Source of the DNA: Oscillospiraceae bacterium
Lineage (GTDB): Bacteria; Bacillota; Clostridia; Oscillospirales; Oscillospiraceae
Direction of reading: 5' to 3'
DNA length: 54,374 nucleotides
Assembly (NCBI GenBank): GCA_902761635.1
Contig: CACWLG010000013.1
Location: 1 to 54,374, forward strand
How positions within the stretch are numbered: the stretch's first letter is position 1; every line of letters begins with the position of its first letter. A program made the position numbers and the translations under genes. Below are positions 43,917 through 49,694 of the stretch, piece by piece. The notes beneath the pieces are model-generated. The model saw only the letters and a list, made by a program, of their open reading frames with translations, ran no database searches and was not told the origin of the DNA.

Positions 43917-43955
43917 ATGCGAGGAAATAGCTGGATTTTGGCTATTTCTTCGCAT
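43917..43955 (-). terminator. Strong stem-loop in the scar region
   Basis: ATGCGAAGAAATAGC/GCTATTTCCTCGCAT, 15 bp with one wobble, followed on the minus strand by TTTTTC. A second terminator behind that of the tRNA. Confidence 0.5.
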
Positions 43956-43963
43956 TTCTAGGC

Positions 43964-44004
43964 AAAAAGTTTAGGTAGGCTATTCTATCAAAACAGCCTA
44001 CCTA
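43964..44004 (-). terminator. Terminator downstream of tRNA-Ser
   Basis: TAGGTAGGCT/AGCCTACCTA perfect 10-bp stem just after the CCA end, then AACTTTTTG. Confidence 0.65.
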
Positions 44005-44007
44005 ATA

Positions 44008-44148
44008 TGGCGCAGAAGGAGGGATTTGAACCCTCGCGCCGGGTCTAAACCGGCCTACTCCCTTAGCAGGGGAGCCCCTTCGGCCTCTTGGGTATATTCT
44101 CGCTGACTCCCGGTATTTTTTTCCGCTTCAGGGAACTTTTCCTTCTGC
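44008..44148 (-). tRNA. tRNA-Ser(GCT)-like gene with a 47-nt insertion between acceptor and D arm
   Basis: On the minus strand: D arm TACCCAAGAGGCCGAAGGGG, anticodon arm CTCCC-CTGCTAA-GGGAG (anticodon GCT), long variable arm GCCGG...CCGGC, T arm GAGGG-TTCAAAT-CCCTC, then CTTCTGC-G-CCA. These are all sound class II tRNA-Ser parts. The nucleotides directly 5' of the D arm do not pair with CTTCTGC. The exact complement GCAGAAG lies at 44142-44148, separated from position 8 by 47 nt (44095-44141). Either a disrupted pseudogene or a tRNA with an inserted element; no clear promoter is seen upstream. Confidence 0.6.
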
Positions 44149-44163
44149 GCGCCGTCTAACGGG

Positions 44164-44171
44164 CATACAAT
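44164..44171 (+). promoter_or_regulatory. Possible sporulation-type -10 element
   Basis: CATACAAT matches the sigma-E -10 pattern, 21 nt before the 25-codon gene and upstream of two coat-like genes. No matching -35 is evident, so this is weak. Confidence 0.25.
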
Positions 44172-44192
44172 GCAAACGAAGGAGAGTGCACC

Positions 44193-44270
44193 ATGGACGA
44201 TCTCAAATACGATCCCTCCGCGCTGCTGATTCTGGGCATGCTGATCGGCGTGGCATATGCGCTGCTGTAA
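44193..44270 (+). CDS. 25-aa hydrophobic peptide upstream of spore coat genes
   Basis: A short ORF, MDDLKYDPSALLILGMLIG then VAYALL, with GGAG eight nt before the ATG and a terminator about 30 nt after the stop. It has a charged head and one hydrophobic helix. Small membrane peptides of this kind are common in sporulation loci; the context (a coat-F pair downstream) supports that but the family is not recognised. Confidence 0.45.
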   Translation: MDDLKYDPSALLILGMLIGVAYALL

Positions 44271-44299
44271 CGGCTGATTATAACGGGGGAGAACAAAGC

Positions 44300-44337
44300 G
44301 GAAAGGCGGTCCGGACAGGGCCGTCTTTTCCTTTTTA
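44300..44337 (+). terminator. Terminator after the 25-aa gene
   Basis: GGAAAGGCGGTCC/GGGCCGTCTTTTCC with wobbles, followed by TTTTTAAG. Confidence 0.6.
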
Positions 44338-44423
44338 AGTAACATGCATAATCGTGCGCGCGCGGGAAATACTGAGGCACAGAGGGACCGATCCCGGTCC
44401 CGGATTTGGAAAGGAGATTTTCG

Positions 44424-44597
44424 ATGACCACTAAAGAACTTCTCTACGTGGATGATGCCCTGTCCCACGCGCAGCTTCTGGCGTCGCAGTTCGACAATGC
44501 CGCCGCCCGGCTGCAGGACAACGCCCTCAGAACCCAGGTGCAGCAGATGGCCCAGCGCCACCGCCAGGTGTACCGGAAATTCTACGAGCTTGTGTGA
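44424..44597 (+). CDS. Coat-F-like small spore protein (57 aa)
   Basis: A 57-aa helical protein: LLYVDDALSHAQLLASQF, then DNAAARLQDNALRTQVQQMAQRHRQVYRKFYELV. This is the first helical hairpin of the ferritin-like coat F fold (PF07875-type), in which small Firmicute coat proteins form helix bundles. It starts with ATG after AAAGGAG and is 10 nt from the next, longer coat-F-like gene, so the two are cotranscribed in sporulation. Confidence 0.7.
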   Translation: MTTKELLYVDDALSHAQLLASQFDNAAARLQDNALRTQVQQMAQRHRQVYRKFYELV

Positions 44598-44607
44598 GGT
44601 GAACGAT

Positions 44608-44856
44608 ATGGATGACAAATGCATTATGGAAGGCCTGCTCCTGGACGCGAAGGGCGTCTGCGATCTGTATATGCACGGGGCGATCGAGTCCAGCACCGAA
44701 ACTGTGCGGCGCACCTTCTCCGCCGCCTTTGACGATGCCCTCTCCATGGGCGACAGCCTCTACCGGCAGATGGCCGCCAAGGGCTGGTATCAGATCGACA
44801 CCGCGCCCCAGCAGAAGCTCCAGCAGACGAAGCAGAAATTCAACCCGAGCTGTTAA
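44608..44856 (+). CDS. Coat-F-like spore coat protein (82 aa)
   Basis: An 82-aa protein with two to three helices: IMEGLLLDAKGVCDLYMHGA, then ESSTETVRRTFSAAFDDALSMGDSLYRQMAAKGWYQIDTAPQQKLQQTKQKF. The MxxKGWYQ segment near the end is typical of CotF-family proteins. It is coupled to the 57-aa gene (GAGGTGA site) and ends 7 nt before a strong terminator. Confidence 0.8.
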   Translation: MDDKCIMEGLLLDAKGVCDLYMHGAIESSTETVRRTFSAAFDDALSMGDSLYRQMAAKGWYQIDTAPQQKLQQTKQKFNPSC

Positions 44857-44863
44857 GGCAATA

Positions 44864-44897
44864 CCGGGAGGACCGCTGTCCTCCCGGCTGTTTTTTT
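44864..44897 (+). terminator. Terminator of the coat gene pair
   Basis: CCGGGAGGAC/GTCCTCCCGG with a 4-nt loop, then CTGTTTTTTT. It overlaps the end of the convergent rdgB gene. Confidence 0.8.
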
Positions 44898-45480
44898 ATT
44901 CCATGGCCTCCAGCTTTTTCACAAGCTGACGCAGGGCCTTGCCCCGGTGACTGATGCGGTTTTTCTCCTCCGCGCTGAGCTCGGCCGTACGCAGGCCCCG
45001 CTCCGGCAGGAGGAAGAGCGGGTCATAGCCGAAGCCGTTGCTGCCTTTCTCGTCATGGGCGATCTCGCCGTAGAGATAGTCCTCCGCCGTCACGGTCTTT
45101 CCGTCCGGCCAGACCAGGGCAATGGCGCAGGTGTAGTGGGCGCCGCGCTCAGAAACCCCCTCGAGCTTTTGCAGCAGGAGGCGGTTGTTGGCTTTGTCGT
45201 CCCCGTGCACGCCGGAGAAGCGGGCCGAGTAGATCCCGGGGGCGCCGCCCAGCGCGTCGACGCACAGGCCGCTGTCGTCGGCTATGGCGCAGCAGCCGGA
45301 GAGCTCGGCAAGCTCTCTTGCCTTTTTCAGAGCGTTTTCCATGAAGGTCTGCCCGTCCTCCACGGTCTCATGCTCGATCCCCGCCTCGCGCATGGACTGC
45401 ACATCGTCAAAGAAGGGGGCGAGGATGGCCTTCATCTCGGTGAGCTTGTGAGCATTGTTGGATGCAATGATGAGTTTCAT
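44896..45480 (-). CDS. rdgB: XTP/dITP pyrophosphatase (RdgB/HAM1)
   Basis: A 194-aa house-cleaning enzyme that removes deaminated purine nucleoside triphosphates. KLIIASNNAHKLTEMKAIL, IADDSGLCVDALGGAPGIYSARFSG, GSNGFGYDPLFLLPE and SHRGKAL are the family motifs. The ATG at 45480 has AAGGAGA upstream; the upstream frame is open but without a site. Convergent with the coat genes. Confidence 0.95.
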   Translation of the reverse strand: MKLIIASNNAHKLTEMKAILAPFFDDVQSMREAGIEHETVEDGQTFMENALKKARELAELSGCCAIADDSGLCVDALGGAPGIYSARFSGVHGDDKANNRLLLQKLEGVSERGAHYTCAIALVWPDGKTVTAEDYLYGEIAHDEKGSNGFGYDPLFLLPERGLRTAELSAEEKNRISHRGKALRQLVKKLEAME

Positions 45481-45600
45481 ATCTGTCTCCTTTTCCGGCA
45501 CGCCGCCGATATTGTCTGCCGCTATTGTACTATAAATTCGCTGCGGCGGCAACTTGAATTACAGGCGAAGGCATGGTATCATGCTGTAGAATATACCCAG

Positions 45601-45720
45601 GGCAATACCGCATAATTCGGCAAGAGCAGATCCTGAGAAAATTTGGGTTCTGATAAAGGCACTTTTTCGCAGATGTACTTTGTGTACCTCAAGAAAAAAG
45701 GCGGATTGTGCGGTGTTGCC
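45601..45720. mobile_element. MITE-like element, copy 1 (120 bp)
   Basis: Starts GGCAATACCGCATAAT and ends ATTGTGCGGTGTTGCC, near-perfect inverted ends. Flanked on both sides by CCAG, a likely 4-bp target duplication. It shares about 90 bp of almost identical sequence with the element at 49333. No coding capacity of its own. It lies directly before the ribosome binding site of the TSCPD gene and may carry part of its leader. Confidence 0.8.
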
Positions 45721-45741
45721 CCAGAGCAGGAGGACAACACC

Positions 45742-45996
45742 ATGAAGATCACATACCGCCCGAAAGGGGTCTGCTCCAGACTGATGGAGATCGAGGTGGA
45801 GGACGACAGGATCGTCTCCGTGGAGGTCACCGGCGGCTGCGACGGGAACCTGAAGGGCATTGCCAGCCTTTTGCGCGGCATGCCCGTGGACGAGGCTATC
45901 CGTCGGATGGAGGGTATCCGCTGCGGCTTCAAGGCCACATCCTGCCCCGACCAGCTCTCCAAGGCCCTGCGCGGCTGGCGTGAAGCCAATGCGTAA
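45742..45996 (+). CDS. TIGR03905-type TSCPD domain protein
   Basis: An 84-aa protein: MKITYRPKGVCSRLMEIEVED, then VTGGCDGNLKGIASLLRGMPVDEAIRRMEGIRCGFKATSCPDQLSKAL. The TSCPD motif with three conserved Cys (VCS, GGCDGN, TSCPDQ) suggests metal binding; the domain also occurs at the end of some ribonucleotide reductases. Function of the stand-alone form is not known. AGGAGG is well placed. It overlaps the next gene by 8 nt. Confidence 0.85.
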   Translation: MKITYRPKGVCSRLMEIEVEDDRIVSVEVTGGCDGNLKGIASLLRGMPVDEAIRRMEGIRCGFKATSCPDQLSKALRGWREANA

Positions 45997-46891
45997 GAGC
46001 CTTTTCAGCGCGCTGCTCGCCCTGACGCTGCTGCTCGCAGATCCCGCGCAGGCGGCGCTTGCGGCGGGCTCACCCGCGCCTGCGTCCCTGCCGCCCCTTG
46101 TGCAGCGGGAGACGCCTGCGAATTTCTCAGCCGTGCCGGTCTACCTGGACGGCCTGCTGCTGTCGCGTGCCTGTCAGTGGGGCGACACCGTGTATGTGGC
46201 GCTGCGGCCCCTGTGCCGGTGGGCGGGGCTTGAGATGAGCTGGACGGGGGACGCGGAGCATCTGTCCCTGGAGCTTGACGGGCTCAAGGTCGAATGCCGG
46301 GCCGGCGATCAGTATTACCTGGCCGACGGGCGCTACATCTATGCGCCGGAAAACTGGTTCGTTCGGGGAAACGAGCTCTATCTCCCCCGCTATGCCCTCT
46401 GCAAACTCCTGAATCTCCGGGATGAGCTGCGCGACGGCGCGCTGCTGCTCGACGGCAGTCAGCTCCGGGTCCTGCGGGGCGGGAAGGATTATTACGATCT
46501 CAACTTCCCCCTGGAGGATGTCTACTGGCTTTCGCACATCATCGGCTCCGAGGCCGGGATCGAGCCCATGGAGGGCAAGATCGGCGTGGGCAACGTCGTG
46601 ATGAACCGGGTGCGTGATCCGGATTTCCCGGACACGGTCTTCGGTGTGGTCTATGATTACGAGCACACGGTGCAGTTTGAGCCCGTGTCCAAGGGCACCA
46701 TACACGACGACCCGAAGCAGGAGGACATCATCGCGGCCTACATGGTGCTGGAGGGGGCCAACACCGCGGGCGAGTGCATCTATTTCGTCAACCCCGATTA
46801 CGGCAGCTTCTGGTTCGACAACAATCTGGACTTTGTGAAGAAGCTGGGCCGCCATAATTTTTATGTCAGAAAAGGGAGCGGCAATGGCTGA
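45989..46891 (+). CDS. Secreted SleB-like cell wall hydrolase with copper amine oxidase-like N domain
   Basis: A 300-aa protein. After a signal peptide (residues 1-27) comes a stalk/beta domain of the copper-amine-oxidase N-terminal type (VPVYLDGLLLSRACQWGDTVYVALRPLCRWAG), then a Hydrolase_2/SleB-like catalytic domain with HIIGSEAGIEPMEGKIGVGNVVMNRVRDPDFPDTVFGVVY; the Glu in SEAG is the expected catalytic residue. It should cleave peptidoglycan, possibly spore cortex. Overlaps both neighbours (8 nt each), so it is coupled to the TSCPD gene and rsmG. Confidence 0.87.
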   Translation: MRKSLFSALLALTLLLADPAQAALAAGSPAPASLPPLVQRETPANFSAVPVYLDGLLLSRACQWGDTVYVALRPLCRWAGLEMSWTGDAEHLSLELDGLKVECRAGDQYYLADGRYIYAPENWFVRGNELYLPRYALCKLLNLRDELRDGALLLDGSQLRVLRGGKDYYDLNFPLEDVYWLSHIIGSEAGIEPMEGKIGVGNVVMNRVRDPDFPDTVFGVVYDYEHTVQFEPVSKGTIHDDPKQEDIIAAYMVLEGANTAGECIYFVNPDYGSFWFDNNLDFVKKLGRHNFYVRKGSGNG

Positions 46892-47600
46892 ACAGCAGTT
46901 GGAAACGATACTCCGGCAGGGGCTGGAGGAACAGGGTCTCCCCGCAGACGGCGAGACTCTGCGGCGCTTTCGCGTCTACTATCAGAATCTGGAGCAGGCC
47001 AATCAGGTCATGAACCTCACCGCCATCACGGGCGAGGAGGACGCGGCGCGCCTGCATTTTCTGGACTGCGCGGCCCTCGCCGCGGCGGTCGACCTGCGGG
47101 AGAAAAGCCTCCTTGACGTGGGCACGGGCGCCGGCTTTCCCGGCCTGGTGCTCAAGATCCTGTGCCCGGAGCTCAAGCTCACGCTGCTCGACAGCCTGGA
47201 CAAGCGCCTGCATTTTCTGGAGGATACCTGCGAAAAGCTGGGCTTTGCGGATGTAGCGCTGGTGCATGCGCGGGCCGAGGAGCCGCCGGAGGGCTTCCGG
47301 GAGAGCTTTGATTTTGCCTCGGCCCGGGCGGTGGCGCGGCTCAACGTGCTGTGTGAGCTGTGCCTGCCCTATGTAAAGGCGGGCGGCGCCTTCCTTGCGA
47401 TGAAGGGGCCGGAGCTGGACGCGGAGATCCGGGAAGCCTATGTGGCGCTCAAGACCCTCGGTGCTTCTCTCGAGCAGCAGATCCGCTATGCCGTTCCCGG
47501 TACAGACCTCGACCACCGCATTGCCATACTCCGCAAGACGGGGCCAAGCCCCAAAAAATACCCCCGCCGCTGGGCGCAGATCCGGAAGAAGCCCCTGTGA
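46884..47600 (+). CDS. rsmG: 16S rRNA (guanine527-N7)-methyltransferase
   Basis: A 238-aa SAM-dependent RNA methyltransferase: AITGEEDAARLHFLDCAAL, the SAM loop LLDVGTGAGFPGLVLKIL, KLTLLDSLDKRLHFLEDTCEKLGF and ASARAVARLNVLCELCLPYVKAGG. Standard length and domain order for RsmG/GidB. The ATG lies inside the end of the hydrolase gene. Confidence 0.96.
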   Translation: MAEQQLETILRQGLEEQGLPADGETLRRFRVYYQNLEQANQVMNLTAITGEEDAARLHFLDCAALAAAVDLREKSLLDVGTGAGFPGLVLKILCPELKLTLLDSLDKRLHFLEDTCEKLGFADVALVHARAEEPPEGFRESFDFASARAVARLNVLCELCLPYVKAGGAFLAMKGPELDAEIREAYVALKTLGASLEQQIRYAVPGTDLDHRIAILRKTGPSPKKYPRRWAQIRKKPL

Positions 47601-47620
47601 TTCATGAACACACTGTTAAC

Positions 47621-47655
47621 TTTTACCCCTGAAACCACCGTTTTCGGGGGTAAAA
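47621..47655 (+). terminator. Stem-loop after rsmG
   Basis: TTTTACCCCTGAAA/TTTTCGGGGGTAAAA nearly perfect 14-15 bp stem, 21 nt after the stop; the A/T flanks make it terminator-like in both directions. Confidence 0.5.
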
Positions 47656-47657
47656 AT

Positions 47658-47686
47658 TTGACAAGCGGGGCTTTTTGTGGTACAAC
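47658..47686 (+). promoter_or_regulatory. Predicted promoter of the alpha-amylase gene
   Basis: TTGACA (47658-47663), 17 bp spacer, TACAAC (47681-47686) with TGTGG before it, 41 bp before the start codon. Confidence 0.6.
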
Positions 47687-47726
47687 ATGCGAAACTCATC
47701 GAGATTACACGGAAAGAAGGGATTTG

Positions 47727-49199
47727 ATGAGTACAAACAAAACCATGATGCAGTATTTTGAATGGTACCTGCCGAATGACGGACTCTGGTGGAAGCGCTG
47801 CGCCGCGAAGGCGGACAACCTCGCCGCCCTCGGCATCACGGAGGTTTGGCTGCCGCCCGCCTATAAGGGCACCTCGCAGGAGGATGTGGGCTACGGCGTA
47901 TATGATATGTATGATCTCGGAGAGTTCGACCAGAAGGGAACGATCCGCACCAAATACGGGACCAAGGAAGAATACCTGGAGGCGATCCGCGCCTTCCATG
48001 CCGTCGGCATCGAGGTCTTTGCCGACATCGTGCTCAACCACCGCATGGGCGGTGACGAGCTGGAGGAGATCACCGCCGTCACCGACAACCCCGACAACCG
48101 CTGGGAGCAGATCGGCGACAAGCAGACCATCCGCGCCTGGTCGAAGTTCACCTTCCCCGGCCGCAACGGTACATACAGCAAGTTCACCTGGGACCACCGG
48201 CACTTCACCGGCACCGACTGGGACGAGGACGCGAAGGAGCAGGGCAACATCTATCGCTTCACCGGCAAGAACTGGAATCAGACCGACCCGGAGAAGGGCA
48301 CCTTCGACTACCTGATGGGGATGAACGTGGACATGTCCAACCCCACCGTCGTGAAGGAGACCAAGCGCTGGCTCAAGTGGTACCTCAAGGAGACGGGGGT
48401 GGACGGGCTGCGCCTCGACGCGGTCAAGCACATCAGCTTCCCGTTCTACAAGGAGCTGCTGCACGATATCCGCGAGGAAAAGCACCGGGAGCTGCCCGCT
48501 GTCGGCGAATACTGGAGCGGCAATCTCGAGCGCCTGCTGCACTATCTGGACGCGGTGGACAATGAGATGAGCCTCTTTGACGTGGCGCTGCACTACAACA
48601 TTTTCCACGCCTCCGAGGGCGGGGAGAACTATGACCTGCGCACGATCCTGGACAACACCCTCGTCAAGGCTCGGCCTATGAACGCCGTGACCTTTGTCGA
48701 TAACCACGACACCCAGTACGGTCAGAGCCTGGAGTCCTTTGTGCAGGACTGGTTCAAGCCCCTGGCCTACGCGCTGATCCTGCTCCGGCAGGACGGCGTG
48801 CCCTGCGTGTTCTATTCCGACTATTACGGCAACCCTGTCAAGAACCGCCCGCTGGTGCCGAATCTCGGCAAGCTCATCAAGCTGCGCCGGGCCTACGCTT
48901 ACGGCGAGCAGGAGGACTCCTTCGTCGATGAGCATCTGATCGGCTGGGTCCGCCGGGGCGACGAGGAGCACGAAAACTCCGGTCTCGCGGTGGTCATGTC
49001 CAACAGCGCCGAGGGCGGCAGTATCCGCATGTACATGGGCACCCAGTACGCCGGTGAGAGCTTCCACGACGTGCTCGGCAACTGCACCGAGCCCGTGGTC
49101 ATCGGTGAGGACGGCTGCGGCGATTTCGCCACCCAGGGCAGCAACGTGGCCATCTGGGTACGCAAGGCCGCCTTTGAGGATCTGGTTGTCAACGAGTAA
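47727..49199 (+). CDS. Cytoplasmic alpha-amylase (GH13_5-like)
   Basis: A 490-aa glycoside hydrolase family 13 enzyme. MMQYFEWYLPNDGLWWKRC at the start, DIVLNHRMGGDE (region I), GLRLDAVKHI with the nucleophile Asp (region II), PAVGEYWSG with the acid/base Glu (region III) and FVDNHDTQYGQ (region IV). No signal peptide, so it acts on intracellular alpha-glucan or imported maltodextrins, as AmyA does in enteric bacteria. The ATG at 47727 has GAAGGG upstream; the open frame to 47604 crosses the promoter and hairpin. Confidence 0.93.
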   Translation: MSTNKTMMQYFEWYLPNDGLWWKRCAAKADNLAALGITEVWLPPAYKGTSQEDVGYGVYDMYDLGEFDQKGTIRTKYGTKEEYLEAIRAFHAVGIEVFADIVLNHRMGGDELEEITAVTDNPDNRWEQIGDKQTIRAWSKFTFPGRNGTYSKFTWDHRHFTGTDWDEDAKEQGNIYRFTGKNWNQTDPEKGTFDYLMGMNVDMSNPTVVKETKRWLKWYLKETGVDGLRLDAVKHISFPFYKELLHDIREEKHRELPAVGEYWSGNLERLLHYLDAVDNEMSLFDVALHYNIFHASEGGENYDLRTILDNTLVKARPMNAVTFVDNHDTQYGQSLESFVQDWFKPLAYALILLRQDGVPCVFYSDYYGNPVKNRPLVPNLGKLIKLRRAYAYGEQEDSFVDEHLIGWVRRGDEEHENSGLAVVMSNSAEGGSIRMYMGTQYAGESFHDVLGNCTEPVVIGEDGCGDFATQGSNVAIWVRKAAFEDLVVNE

Positions 49200-49302
49200 T
49201 ATAGAAGAAGCTCTGAAAAAATCTTCACTGTTCATACCGCGTAATATCAGCACCGCAGGGGCTGGCGCCCTCGCCCTCCCGGCGGAAAAAACACAAAAAA
49301 TA

Positions 49303-49489
49303 CAGACCTTCGGCGAATTTGGATTTTTTTATGGCAATACCGCATAATTCGGCAAGAGCAGATCCTGAGAAAATTTGGGTTCTGATAAAGGCACTTTTTC
49401 GCAGATGTACTTTGTGTACCTCAATTTTCCAGGAGATGCCGAAGGCGGATTGTGCGGTGTTGCCTTATGTTTTCGCCGAAGGCTGTTTT
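49303..49489 (+). terminator. Alpha-amylase terminator split by a MITE-like element
   Basis: CAGACCTTCGGCGAA (49303-49317) pairs with TTCGCCGAAGGCTG (49472-49485), which is followed by TTTTCATTTT. The element at 49333-49464 sits in what would be the loop. Without it the hairpin has a loop of about 20 nt. Confidence 0.55.
49333..49464. mobile_element. MITE-like element, copy 2 (132 bp)
   Basis: Begins GGCAATACCGCATAAT and ends ATTGTGCGGTGTTGCC, with TTAT on both sides as a likely 4-bp target duplication. It matches the element at 45601 over the first 90 bp and over the last 22 bp; the junction differs by a 12-bp longer segment here (TTTTCCAGGAGATGCCG versus GAAAA). Confidence 0.8.
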
Positions 49490-49616
49490 CATTTTATGAG
49501 GCTCTTCTTCGCGTGGCGTCCGGGAGGCCGCCCCCTGCGAAGGCAGCCGACTTTTTTTCACAGCCTCTTCTTTGCTGAATCGTTTCAGGATTGTTTCAAG
49601 CCTTTGGGGAATTATC

Positions 49617-49645
49617 TTGCGCGCTGCCTTATAGTATGATATTAT
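49617..49645 (+). promoter_or_regulatory. Predicted promoter of the LRR protein gene
   Basis: TTGCGC (49617-49622), 17 bp spacer, TATTAT (49640-49645), 50 bp upstream of the start. The rest of the 49200-49694 gap holds the MITE-like element and the split terminator. Confidence 0.45.
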
Positions 49646-49694
49646 AAAACATAGCTATGATACTGTAAAATCATTCAAAAAGGGAGCGTCTGTC

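Noticed and set aside
44857-44866. GGCAATACCG, identical to the first 10 bp of the MITE-like elements
   Set aside because: The match stops at 10 bp and the following bases form the coat-gene terminator; chance or a relic too short to call.
45643-45741. N-terminal extension of the TSCPD protein into the MITE-like element
   Set aside because: The ATG at 45742 has an ideal AGGAGG and matches the family start; the extension is element sequence.
49375-49578. ORFs starting MGSDKGTFSQMYFVYL in both MITE-like copies
   Set aside because: The two frames diverge right after the shared sequence and one runs into a genuine gene leader; no ribosome binding site, so they are likely non-coding.
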